A stretch of 42,852 nt of DNA from the NCBI GenBank assembly GCA_938040995.1, contig CALHZT010000122.1:1-42852 (forward strand), written 5' to 3'. Source of the DNA: an uncultured Pirellulaceae bacterium (lineage in GTDB: Bacteria; Planctomycetota; Planctomycetia; Pirellulales; Pirellulaceae). Positions 4,906 through 13,489 of this stretch are shown in pieces; the stretch's first letter is position 1, and every line of letters starts with the position of its first letter. Position numbers and translations under genes: made by a program. The notes under the pieces are model-generated. The model made no database searches, was not told the DNA's origin, and saw only the letters and a program-made list of their open reading frames with translations.

Positions 4906-6237
4906 ATGCGGTGCGAGTACGCCAGCTTGGGGAGTTCGTTGAGCGCGGTATGGGCAATGTTCGCGTTGTCCGCCTGCATTGGCTTTGCTTTCGCAGCAGG
5001 TTGTGGGTCAAGCCCGCAAGAACCAGTCTCCTCTGTTACGGCAATTGATCAATCGCAAACGCAAGAACTATCGCAACAGCCAACGGAAGGTGTTGTTTCG
5101 GAAGGTGTTGTTTCGGACCCGCGGCCCATCGTGAGCGCGAACGATTCGACTTCTTCAGATGTGACAGGTAGCAACGCTGATTCAGACGTCGGGTCGCGTA
5201 CGCAGTTGGACGACGGACTCAGCGGTTCGGCGACCAGAGAGTCATTGTCGACGGGAAGTGATTCTGTCGCTTTTCATCCCGACGTTGATCGAAAGTACGA
5301 CGCCGCGATCCATGATATCGTTGTTCGCGAAGATCCCGTCGTTGATGGCTGGGATTCGGAAAAATTCAACGAGCTCGCATCAAGACAGCTCAAGCGCGTA
5401 GGCAAAATATTGCAGGCGTTTGCCAGTTCTGGCAAGTCCGATGAGATCGAGCATCATCTTGCCGCGGTTTGCGACGAGGGATTCGCTTCGACTGCAATTC
5501 GTCCGGGAAATCTTGAGATCGCTCACGATGGCGTCGCATTTAAGGTCATGCGTCCAACGCCCGTAGCTGCCCAGAAACCAGCAATGTCGGAGTACCACGA
5601 AACCGACGGATTTCTCGAGGCGCTGAAATCGCAAGCTTCAATTTTTTCGAACGGTTCGGAATCGTATTTTAAATTTAAAATCATTCGAGTCGACCTGAAG
5701 GGCGACGTTGCCACGACCCGGGCGTACTTTCAAATGACGGTCGCCGGGAGAAAGGGCGTCCGGGTACAGATAAACTCGACGTGGGACTGTGCGTGGTCTA
5801 TGGGTGGCAAATCTTCGTCGACGGACCCGGCCAGTTCGGCAAAAGAGGCGCCGCCAATGTTGCGAGCCATTCGGGTTTCGAACTACGAAGAGGTCGTTGC
5901 GAAGCGCTCCAGCGTCGCGTTCAGCGATTGTACTCAATCGCAATTCGACGGCTTGCCGATACTGCAGGAGCAACTCGTTTTTGGGCGAGATCACTGGTAC
6001 GGAAATCTCGAAGCCACCATTGGCGTTGAAGGGCGAGGCAACGGGATAGCGATTGGCGATGCGAACGGCGACGGCCTTGAAGATATCTATTTTTGTCAGC
6101 CCGCTGCCCTGCCCAACCGGCTATTCCTGCGTAACGCGGACGGCAGCTTGCGTGACGGTTCAGTCGCAGGGAATGTCGACTGGTTAGACAGTTCTCGCGG
6201 AGCCCTCTTCGTCGATAGAAGGGCTTCAAGCCACTAG
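4906..6237 (+). CDS. FG-GAP/ASPIC family lipoprotein, N-terminal part only
   Basis: A good ribosome binding site (AGGAAGG) precedes the ATG. The product begins with a signal peptide and lipobox (FAAGC, Cys near residue 33), a Ser/Thr/Gln-rich linker, a conserved domain (about 130-350) and then the first FG-GAP/VCBS-like calcium-binding loop (GDANGDGLEDIYF, near residue 388). After GALFVD it runs into six unrelated residues and a stop. Related proteins continue with more FG-GAP repeats, ASPIC/UnbV, thioredoxin and TPR. The thioredoxin/TPR half follows at 6264 in another frame, so this is the front of a gene that lost its middle, probably several hundred codons. It would be a secreted lipoprotein if made. 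Confidence 0.65.
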   Translation: MRCEYASLGSSLSAVWAMFALSACIGFAFAAGCGSSPQEPVSSVTAIDQSQTQELSQQPTEGVVSEGVVSDPRPIVSANDSTSSDVTGSNADSDVGSRTQLDDGLSGSATRESLSTGSDSVAFHPDVDRKYDAAIHDIVVREDPVVDGWDSEKFNELASRQLKRVGKILQAFASSGKSDEIEHHLAAVCDEGFASTAIRPGNLEIAHDGVAFKVMRPTPVAAQKPAMSEYHETDGFLEALKSQASIFSNGSESYFKFKIIRVDLKGDVATTRAYFQMTVAGRKGVRVQINSTWDCAWSMGGKSSSTDPASSAKEAPPMLRAIRVSNYEEVVAKRSSVAFSDCTQSQFDGLPILQEQLVFGRDHWYGNLEATIGVEGRGNGIAIGDANGDGLEDIYFCQPAALPNRLFLRNADGSLRDGSVAGNVDWLDSSRGALFVDRRASSH

Positions 6238-6263
6238 CGGAATCAGAGTTTGTCGCGCCGCGC

Positions 6264-7619
6264 ATGACCGACAAGGCGCGGATCGTTCTGCTCTCCGGTA
6301 TTCCTCTGCCTGAGCTGAATTTTCAGGACGCATCCGGAGACCACGTATCGCTAAACGCGAAGCATGGCAAACCCCGGCTGGTCAATCTTTGGGCGAGCTG
6401 GTGTGCTCCGTGCCTCGAAGAACTCAAGGAATGGAAATCACACTCGGACGAGCTGTCCAGAGATCTCGAGATTGTTGCTGTGAATGTGGACAGCCCGGAA
6501 GATCAGGCGAGCACCGTACCTGAACTTCTGGCGAAGCTTGATTTGCCATTCAAAACCGGTTTGGGATCCGAATCGCTCACGCAGCAGTTCGACGTGATTC
6601 AGCGATCGTTGCTCAGCCGCCAGCGTCCTTTGCCCGTGCCGAGTAGCTTCCTGATCGATCGCGATGGCAAACTTCGAATCGTCTACAAGGGGCCAGTTTC
6701 CGCCGAAGTGTTAACTAGCGACGCGAAGCTCATGGACGCAGATCGCAGCCAGGTGTTGGCTGCCGCAATTCCGTTCCAAGGGCGTTGGTACCAACCGTCC
6801 GGTGGATCGACACCGTTGCAGCTAACCGTCAAGTTGATTGAGGGGGGCCATTCGGATATCGCAAAGGGCTACGTCGCTCAACTGGTAAATTCAAACAGTC
6901 CGCTTCTGTCCGCTGACCTTGTGAACTTGCTCGGTGCAATTCAAGTCGACGAGAAAGAGTACAGTCAAGCCGCCCAGTCGTTCTTGCAGTCATTGCAGCT
7001 TGATCCCAACAACCGGCAGGCGCATCTCGAAGTCGGCGAGTTGCTGCTTCGGGCCGGTGAGGGGGCGCGGGCCCAGGAACACTTTGAGTTCGCCGTCAAG
7101 GCGACACCGAACGATCCCAAACTCGTCCAGAAGCTGGGGCTTTGCCAATTGATGCAGGGGAAACTCAACGCCGCGGCAACTCAAATGGCACGGTCGCTGG
7201 AACTGCGCCCCATGCCAATGACGCATTGGTATCTTGCCGACATCGGAATTGCGATGAAAGACGCTGGCATGGCGATCACCAACTACGACGCCGCACTACG
7301 GCTGAACCCTAAACTGATTGTGCGTTCCAACAATCTCGCGTGGTTGTTGGCCACGACCGATGACGAGGAGTATCGCGACGGCGAACGAGCCGTCATTGTG
7401 GCTGAGAAGTTGATCGAATCGTTGCCTTCACCCAAGGCAGAGAATCTGGATACATTATCGGCGGCTTATGCAAGCGCGGACCGATTTGCTGATGCGATCG
7501 AGACGGCAACAAAGGCCGCCGCGCTGGCTCAGGCAGAAGGGAACGCGAGGCTTCGCGGCACGATGCAAAAGCGACTTGAAAAGTATCGTCAGAAAAAGTC
7601 GCTCCGCGAAAGCCTCTAG
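6264..7619 (+). CDS. Thioredoxin-fold/TPR protein, C-terminal half of the internally deleted FG-GAP gene
   Basis: The product has a TlpA-like domain with Cys-Ala-Pro-Cys (residues 47-50) and about five TPR units, closely parallel to the protein at 3416-4894; both share the long motif around GKPRLVNLWA and RQR-LPVP-SFL. Similarity begins upstream of the ATG, from about 6219 in the same frame (residues before the ATG read EFVAPR, like VTVPR in the paralogue), and no ribosome binding site precedes it. It is thus the tail of the gene whose front ends at 6237. It may be untranslated, or made only by reinitiation. Confidence 0.65.
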   Translation: MTDKARIVLLSGIPLPELNFQDASGDHVSLNAKHGKPRLVNLWASWCAPCLEELKEWKSHSDELSRDLEIVAVNVDSPEDQASTVPELLAKLDLPFKTGLGSESLTQQFDVIQRSLLSRQRPLPVPSSFLIDRDGKLRIVYKGPVSAEVLTSDAKLMDADRSQVLAAAIPFQGRWYQPSGGSTPLQLTVKLIEGGHSDIAKGYVAQLVNSNSPLLSADLVNLLGAIQVDEKEYSQAAQSFLQSLQLDPNNRQAHLEVGELLLRAGEGARAQEHFEFAVKATPNDPKLVQKLGLCQLMQGKLNAAATQMARSLELRPMPMTHWYLADIGIAMKDAGMAITNYDAALRLNPKLIVRSNNLAWLLATTDDEEYRDGERAVIVAEKLIESLPSPKAENLDTLSAAYASADRFADAIETATKAAALAQAEGNARLRGTMQKRLEKYRQKKSLRESL

Positions 7620-7873
7620 CGAGTGCGCAGTCGACATTGGTGTGACTTCATTTAGTCGTTCTCGCTCGAGATTGACGCCGCCCGAAACCTGCATCTGTGC
7701 GATCCGATCGACCTGTCACGCCGCGCCTTCTCATGGTTTTACGGATTGGTACGGATTTTCTGTCCGAAAAACAAAAGAGGGGGCTCCAGAGAAGCGGTTC
7801 GATTTCCATGACGGCGTACGATTTCTGGTCGTTTTTCTGTCTGCCTTGAAAGAGATAACCAGCCGAGAATCCC
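7620..7873. other. Gene-free spacer
   Basis: These 254 bases between the thioredoxin/TPR half-gene and the DKNYY lipoprotein hold no frame I believe in and no clear terminator. The promoter of the lipoprotein gene should lie here, but I cannot place it. Confidence 0.4.
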
Positions 7874-9124
7874 ATGCCGCGTCTCAGCCGAAAATTGGTT
7901 TCGCTTGTTGTATTGCTCCTGTTGATTTCAGCTTTGTTGGGGTGCGTCAAAAGGAGTGAAGTCGGATACTTCGTCAGCAATGGCGAAGTCCGTTGGGCGG
8001 GTAAGAAAGTTGACGGAGCTGATCCAGCGACCTTTGAGTGGATCGGAAACAACAAGGAAGGGAAATCTGGCTGGGGAAAAGATGCCCAAAACGTTTACTT
8101 CCATGACATCATTGTTCCGGGTGCGGACAGCAAGACGTTTGAAGTCATGCCGCTGCTGCGCACGTACGCAAGGGATTGCAAACGCGTATACATCGGCTCC
8201 ACCCACAGCACTGGAAAACGTCGTTTGCCCCACGAGTTTTCTGGTTTGGAAAGAGACTTGTTCAAGGACGAATTTCGAGTCTTTGCCCGCGACGTGGAAA
8301 TACTTGACGGGGCAGACGGTGCCACGTTTGAGGAAGTCGCTTTTGGGTGGTATCGCGACAAGAATCATGTTTACAAAATGCGGGAAATATTCGCTGAGGC
8401 CGATGCAGCGACCTTCCGGGAGGTGAAGCAACACGGCCGACGCTGGTTTACGGACAAAAACCACGTGTTTCTCAACGAATACATCGTGGAGCATGCAGAT
8501 CCCAGGTCATACCGCATAGATCCGGAAACCAGGGACACGATAGACGATCGATTTGTCTATATTTCACGCCAGAGACTTGAAGTTGAAGTCGAAGGTGAGA
8601 TGATTCCAGTCTCATCCCGTAACTGGCGTTCAATCGGACGCGGCTACCGGACAGATGGAGAGTTTGTTTTTGATAGTCGAGGCCACCGCACGTTTCCAGG
8701 AATCGACGCGAAGAGTTTCGAAATGCTCGAAGGGCGGTTCGCGAAAGACAGGAACAAGGTATATTTCGATGGAAACCCGCTAGTTGGGGCCGACAGCGCT
8801 ACCTTTGAAGTTATTTCGGGGCGCCACACCCGGGACAAGAATTATGTGTGGTTTGGCCGCAAGCGAATTGAAGGAGCCGATCCAGCTTCCTTCCGCGTGC
8901 TCAACGAACGATTCGGCGTTGACAAGAATTTCGTCTGGTTGGGGGAATATACGTTCAACAAGATAGCCGATCCAGGCAGTTTTGAAGTTCTTGATAACGT
9001 CTATTGCAAGGATCGTAGCCACGTCTGGAAGAGAAGCAAACTTATTGCCTACGCCGACGCAGCTACTTTTGAAGTCGTTAACGGGAAGCCAAGAGACAAG
9101 AAAGGCCCGGTTCGGGTTCGATAA
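7874..9124 (+). CDS. DKNYY-repeat lipoprotein
   Basis: The 416-residue product starts with a basic signal peptide and a lipobox (LLGC, Cys near residue 24), so it should be a membrane-anchored lipoprotein. The rest consists of about eight imperfect repeats of the DKNYY type: an aspartate-lysine-asparagine-x-valine motif (RDKNHVY, KDRNKVYF, RDKNYVWF, VDKNFVWL) alternating with GAD-ATFE-V. The function of this family is not established; the repeats probably form a beta-rich surface or periplasmic structure. The gene stands alone and converges on the transglutaminase-like gene, 13 bases away. Confidence 0.8.
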   Translation: MPRLSRKLVSLVVLLLLISALLGCVKRSEVGYFVSNGEVRWAGKKVDGADPATFEWIGNNKEGKSGWGKDAQNVYFHDIIVPGADSKTFEVMPLLRTYARDCKRVYIGSTHSTGKRRLPHEFSGLERDLFKDEFRVFARDVEILDGADGATFEEVAFGWYRDKNHVYKMREIFAEADAATFREVKQHGRRWFTDKNHVFLNEYIVEHADPRSYRIDPETRDTIDDRFVYISRQRLEVEVEGEMIPVSSRNWRSIGRGYRTDGEFVFDSRGHRTFPGIDAKSFEMLEGRFAKDRNKVYFDGNPLVGADSATFEVISGRHTRDKNYVWFGRKRIEGADPASFRVLNERFGVDKNFVWLGEYTFNKIADPGSFEVLDNVYCKDRSHVWKRSKLIAYADAATFEVVNGKPRDKKGPVRVR

Positions 9125-9137
9125 GCCAGTCTGGAAA

Positions 9138-10133
9138 CTATTCCACTTTCTCCATGATCCACGTCAGTATCGGCGCCGCATTGGCGTCGGTAGCGGTGAT
9201 GGTTGGTTGAACGTAGCGCATCTGTTGCTTGTGGCCTTTCAGGCGAAACTTGTCTCCCTTTTGAATGATCGGTTTCGATTCGGTCATGCTGCCGAACTCT
9301 TTGGGGCCGGCGGACTGGCTGGGGATCCAGTGGCCGTTGCCGTCCTGATCGGCGAGATAGAATTCCGGGTAAGTGTGACCGGGGATCCATACGGCTCGCG
9401 CTGGAACCCCGCGGGCGCGACAGATTGCAATGAAGATGGACGATAGCTCTTCGCAGTCGCCCTGCCCTTTGTCCAGCGATTCGATGCAGGTGCGAATCGT
9501 TGGGTCGAATTTGTATTCGATGTTTTGCTGGACCCAATTGTAAATTGCCCGGACTTGATCCTATGCGTTTGTCTTTTCGTCGATTGGGATTGTCTCTGCA
9601 AGTTTGACAATCCGCTCGTGGCTAGAGTTGATGTTTGGGCTGGGAGTCAGAAAAACGCGGATCTTGCGGGATTTGATGTCGGCGAATTTGAAGTCTGCCG
9701 GGTTCGCTGGCGCGACGATGTTACGTTTTGCGATTTCCATTGTCAGGGTGGTGCGGGAGGTGGATCCCTTGGTCAGTCGTGGGATCTGGATCACCATCTG
9801 CTTGACGGTGCCACCCAATTCCTTGAAGGTGACTCGCGAAACGTCCCGCGTCTTTTTCGAATCGACGACTTTGATGGATTGCTCGGGCCACTCGACCGGG
9901 ACAGGAACTGTCGCGACGATTCCCCGAACGTTTCCCTTCGCCTCAATTTCCAGGCCGAATTCCCAGGTCTCGGTGACGGCGTGGGTGAATTGGAGAACGC
10001 TATCTGTGGACGCGGGTGATTCTGGTTCGTGGGCGATGGCGGACATGGCCACGGCGAAAGTCGTCAGGAAGCGAATTGCTGATTGCAACCAATGACGGAC
10101 CGCTATTTCGGTTTGCCAGACCTTCAACAGCAA
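9138..10133 (-). pseudogene. Transglutaminase-like exported protein with an in-frame amber codon
   Basis: Read on the minus strand, this frame encodes a signal peptide, a beta-rich N-terminal domain and then a transglutaminase core: AIYNWVQQNIEY, the catalytic GDCEELS, and GHTYPEFYL with the likely catalytic His. A TAG at 9561-9563 interrupts it between KTNA and DQVRAIYNW. The frame is the same on both sides and similarity does not break, so it is a single nonsense change. TGG (Trp) to TAG is the simplest explanation, but the original residue is not known. Without read-through only the N-terminal 190 residues would be made, lacking the active site. The extreme N-terminus overlaps an ASPIC fragment on the other strand, so the real start is probably nearer 10090. 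Confidence 0.7.
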
Positions 10134-10405
10134 GTGCCCGGACGATTTCTTTGGTTGGTCCTGCCGGGAATTCGACGGCGGTGGGTTCGCGAATTACCGT
10201 ACGGTTTGAGGACGGTTCGAAAAAGTCGCTGGAGGTCGCTGCGGGCAGCGGGTATCTCTGTCAGTCGTCATCGAACTTGAGTCTGGATACAGGCGCACGC
10301 AAAGTTGTCGAGGTTGGAATTGTGTGGCCTGATGGTGAAAAGTCCGTGCATGCAGTGAGCGAGAACTTGCCGAGTGTGTTCAAGCATCCGGCTCTCGTGA
10401 AGTAG
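10073..10405 (+). pseudogene. Isolated ASPIC/UnbV domain fragment
   Basis: This frame reads the end of an FG-GAP unit (LLIATNDGPLFRF) followed by a nearly complete ASPIC/UnbV domain: GNSTAVGSRITVRF, then VEVGIVWPDGEKSV and a stop after FKHPALVK. It has no start codon of its own, no signal and no neighbours of the family. It is the type of domain missing from the broken family members at 3416-7619, but about 2.5 kb away, so it may be a displaced piece or the remnant of a third copy. It overlaps the 5' end of the transglutaminase-like gene on the other strand. Confidence 0.65.
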
Positions 10406-10419
10406 TTTAAAACACCTCG

Positions 10420-10473
10420 CGCAAAGGCGCGAAGCCCGCAAAGGGGAGTGCGTGTTTTCTTAACGCCTTTGCG
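10420..10473. repeat. Inverted repeat with CGCAAAGGCG arms
   Basis: The ten bases CGCAAAGGCG (10420-10429) pair perfectly with CGCCTTTGCG (10464-10473), and a second partial copy CGCAAAGG lies at 10437-10444. Similar GCGAAGGCGCGAAAGCGC units run into the 3' end of the ankyrin gene at 10545-10575. These look like a dispersed intergenic repeat family. The hairpin could also end transcription from the minus-strand operon, although the T run is weak. Confidence 0.55.
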
Positions 10474-10538
10474 AGAGTTCTTGCTTTTTGCCGTCCCTGC
10501 TGATGGCTCGTCATTCTTCGAGCCGATTGACGACTGCT

Positions 10539-12041
10539 TCATTCGCTTTGCGCTTTCGCGCCTTCGCGTGAGGAATTTTCCTCATTGGCGCGTTCAATGA
10601 GGGCTTCGATGGCCGTAACGGTCGGCGGATGTGGCTTGAACGAGCCGGGGCGATGGCCTTGGGCGATCATGACGGGTGTCCAGCCGGATACGTTCTTGTG
10701 ATTCCACGTGGATGGATCGGTTCCCATGCTACCGAGGAACTCGACGGCGCGGGGGAAGCAGCGGTAAGCCGCACCGTGCATGGCGGTCTCTTTATTTTTG
10801 TCGACCGCATCCAGTTCGTTGCCTTGCTCAAGAAGAAATGCCAGGCAATCGACGACTTCCTCTTCCGTGCCGGCTTCTTCACCGACAGATCGCACGCCGA
10901 CTCCTGCGGCTGCCATCAGCGGCGTACAGTCGTCGGTATTCGTCAGCGTTGCATCGGCGCCGAGTTCCACAAGGAGTTTCATGTACGGGAGGTCGGCCGT
11001 CTTTGCGGCAAGAAGCAGTGGTGTCGCGCCGGTGCGATTCAAATGAGCCTTGCCGCTTTTCCCTTTCTTGAGTTGGAGGTTCACGTCGGCTCCGGCAGCC
11101 ACGATTGCCCGCACAAACTGCAACGAGTTTAGTTTCCCCGATCCACGCGGCGGCGGATCTCCGTCAGGTTCTTCACCGCGATTGGGTTTGCGGACCCACG
11201 AGAGAGCATGCAGCGGTGCAAAGCCGCTACGCTGGTCGTTCGGATCGGCGCCCCGCTCGATCAGTTGCATGGCGAGCTCGAAATGTCCGCTTTCCACGGC
11301 AAGTGTGAGTGCCGAGGTTCCCTTGCGTGGCGCTCTTTTGAAGCCCTTTTCTGGTTTCATTGCATGAGTGACATCGACGCCGGCGTTGAGCAGAGTCACT
11401 ACAACCCCGGAATGCCCCTGCCTGGTTGCGAATAGCAACGCAGTGAACCCGGAAGGCACGAAAGCGTTGGCGTCGGCTCCCTTTTCCAGCAATACGGTCG
11501 TCGCCTCGTTATTGCCGGCAGCGGCGGCCCACATGAGTGGCGTTTGATGTTTGGCTTCTTTGGTATCTGGTTCGGCGCCGTTGTTGATCAACAGCTTGAT
11601 CAGTTTCTGATTGCCCTGGCGTGCAGCGAGATGCAGTGGCGAAATTTTTCCCCGGCGATTTACGTCGACGCTTGCGCCGGCATCTAAAAGCAGTTCTGCG
11701 ATTGCGTCGTTACCGTGTTCACATGCGATCAGTAGCGGTGTGATACCGTATTCGGTTTTTCGATCGACTTGTGCTTTGAATGCTTCAGATGTCAGGAGAT
11801 TTCTGGCGGCTTCGGCGTTGTTGTGGAAAGCTGCCCAGTGAAGTGCCGTCATTCCGTCGGGTTGAGCCGCGTGGGTACTGTCTGCCGTGGCAAGTTCGCT
11901 GACGAGTTTCCAGTCTTGTTGCTCTGCTGCATCGGCGAGTCGGCATGTCGGATGGGCCGTTTCCTGGCAGAGAGCAGTCGCGCAAAACAGCAAGAGGCAC
12001 GCCAGAAACGGAAGGCCAGGACGTCGCGAACGATCAAGCAT
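10539..12041 (-). CDS. Exported ankyrin-repeat protein
   Basis: The 500-residue product has a cleavable signal peptide (LACLLLFCATALCQ) and about ten ankyrin repeats through most of its length (G-TALHWAA-N, G-TPLLIACEHGN, G-SPLHLAARQGN, TPLMWAAAAGN and so on). Ankyrin repeats bind protein partners; here they would act in the periplasm or outside. It starts 35 bases after the DUF1552 gene and should be the last gene of that operon, so a role as scaffold for the cytochrome-like proteins is a fair inference. The C-terminal tail SSREGAKAQSE is encoded by a piece of the CGCAAAGGCG-type intergenic repeat, so the reading frame has grown into the repeat. Confidence 0.88.
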   Translation of the reverse strand: MLDRSRRPGLPFLACLLLFCATALCQETAHPTCRLADAAEQQDWKLVSELATADSTHAAQPDGMTALHWAAFHNNAEAARNLLTSEAFKAQVDRKTEYGITPLLIACEHGNDAIAELLLDAGASVDVNRRGKISPLHLAARQGNQKLIKLLINNGAEPDTKEAKHQTPLMWAAAAGNNEATTVLLEKGADANAFVPSGFTALLFATRQGHSGVVVTLLNAGVDVTHAMKPEKGFKRAPRKGTSALTLAVESGHFELAMQLIERGADPNDQRSGFAPLHALSWVRKPNRGEEPDGDPPPRGSGKLNSLQFVRAIVAAGADVNLQLKKGKSGKAHLNRTGATPLLLAAKTADLPYMKLLVELGADATLTNTDDCTPLMAAAGVGVRSVGEEAGTEEEVVDCLAFLLEQGNELDAVDKNKETAMHGAAYRCFPRAVEFLGSMGTDPSTWNHKNVSGWTPVMIAQGHRPGSFKPHPPTVTAIEALIERANEENSSREGAKAQSE

Positions 12042-12076
12042 GATTGGAAGGTCCGTGCACTTTCTTCGGGTGACGT

Positions 12077-13489
12077 CTAAACCGACAGTGGCTCGAACAG
12101 TTCATTGGCCGTCCCGTCGCTGTCTGAAAACGAATCCATCTCGATTCCGACTTTGTTTAGCAACGTCAAATGCAGATTCGCCAACGGCGTGTGCTGGTCG
12201 TATTTGATATGCCGGCCACCCTGCATGTTCCCGGCGGCTCCACCAGCCACAATGATCGGCAGATCGGTGTGGTCGTGTGCATCGGGATCGCCCATCCCGC
12301 TGCCGTACAGTAGCAGCGAATGGTCCAGCAACGTGCCGTCGCCTTCTTTTGTCTCGGCCAGTCGTTTAAGAAAGTTGCCAAACAGTGAAACGTGGAACTG
12401 GTTAATTTTCGCAAGTTTCTTGAGCTTCTCTGGATTCTTTCCGTGGTGCGAGATCGGATGATGCGGTTCGGGCACGCCGATCTCCGGGTACGTTCTCGTG
12501 CTGGCTTCGCGAGCCAGCTGGAACGAAGTGACTCGCGTGATGTCGCCCTGGAATGCGAGCAACTGCAAATCGAACATCAGCTTTGCGTGATCCGCGTAGG
12601 CCGCCGGCACACCAATCGGCCGGTCGAGATCAGGCAGCGGATTTTCGGCGACATTGGCTTCGGCCAGTTGAATCCGCTTTTCAACGGCGCGAATGCTGTC
12701 GAAATATTCATCAATGCGACTGCGGTCCTGCGGTCCGAGTTGCTGCTTGAATCGGTGCATCTCTTCCGTCACCGAATCGAGCAAGCTGGCTCGCTTCTTC
12801 CACGCCTTGCGCCGATCTTTGATCGAGCCACCATCGCCAAACAAATTTTCGAAAACCAGTCGCGGATGCGCCTCGGCAGGAAGCGGAGTCGTAGGTGACG
12901 ACCACGACAAATAATTCTGATAGGCACAAGCGTAACCGTTATCGCACTGCCCCACATTTTCGAGCATGTCCATCGCCAACTCGAGCGACGGCAGCTGCGT
13001 ACTCTGGCCAAGGTGCTTCGCGGCGATCTGGTCCACTGTCGTGCCGAGGTAGTAGTCCGAACTCTCGGTTCTTTTGGCTCGTGCCGCACTCAGGAACGCA
13101 GCATTCGAAGTCGCGTGGGAGCCCGGGTATGCGTTTTTCAGCTCCATCCCCGTCACAATGTTGACGTTCTCCTTCACGTCCGACAATGACTCAAGAGTCG
13201 ACGGGAGCTCACCCAGGTCGCCGGCTTTTGCGGGCGTCCATTCCGCCGGGTTGAATCCCATCGGTGTGTAGACATAGCCAAGTCGCCGAAGTCGCGTGGG
13301 AGCTGCTGCCGTATTCGCCAACGCGGTCGTGGCGGGAATCATGGCATCGAGAAGCGGCAAAGCAAACGCTGCCGAAGCGCCACGCAATACGGCACGGCGA
13401 GAAATCGACTTGCGCGTGTGAGCCGAATTGCGTTCGACTCGCGAACCAGTCGCCGAACCAGACCTGTGAAGATTGTTGGACTTGCTCAT
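12077..13489 (-). CDS. DUF1552 exported protein
   Basis: The product (about 470 residues) begins with a Tat-type signal (SRRAVLRG followed by AAFALPLLDA) and matches the DUF1552 family along its length: RRLGYVYTPMGFNP near the start, PSLELAMD in the middle, and LLLYGSGMGDPDAHDHTDLPIIVAGGAAG near the end. DUF1552 belongs with DUF1501-type proteins; biochemical function is unproven. The start was set at MSKSNN because its ATG overlaps the TGA of the upstream gene (ATGA), a sign of translational coupling. In planctomycetes DUF1552 is the usual partner of DUF1592-type cytochrome-like proteins, as here. Confidence 0.93.
   Translation of the reverse strand: MSKSNNLHRSGSATGSRVERNSAHTRKSISRRAVLRGASAAFALPLLDAMIPATTALANTAAAPTRLRRLGYVYTPMGFNPAEWTPAKAGDLGELPSTLESLSDVKENVNIVTGMELKNAYPGSHATSNAAFLSAARAKRTESSDYYLGTTVDQIAAKHLGQSTQLPSLELAMDMLENVGQCDNGYACAYQNYLSWSSPTTPLPAEAHPRLVFENLFGDGGSIKDRRKAWKKRASLLDSVTEEMHRFKQQLGPQDRSRIDEYFDSIRAVEKRIQLAEANVAENPLPDLDRPIGVPAAYADHAKLMFDLQLLAFQGDITRVTSFQLAREASTRTYPEIGVPEPHHPISHHGKNPEKLKKLAKINQFHVSLFGNFLKRLAETKEGDGTLLDHSLLLYGSGMGDPDAHDHTDLPIIVAGGAAGNMQGGRHIKYDQHTPLANLHLTLLNKVGIEMDSFSDSDGTANELFEPLSV

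Noticed and set aside
9561..9563. Pyrrolysine or amber-decoded codon in the transglutaminase gene
   Set aside because: No CUA-anticodon tRNA is present in the window and no Pyl genes are seen; a nonsense mutation is simpler.
9525..10019. Plus-strand frame opposite the transglutaminase-like gene
   Set aside because: The minus strand carries a recognisable signal peptide and catalytic motifs; the plus-strand frame shows none.
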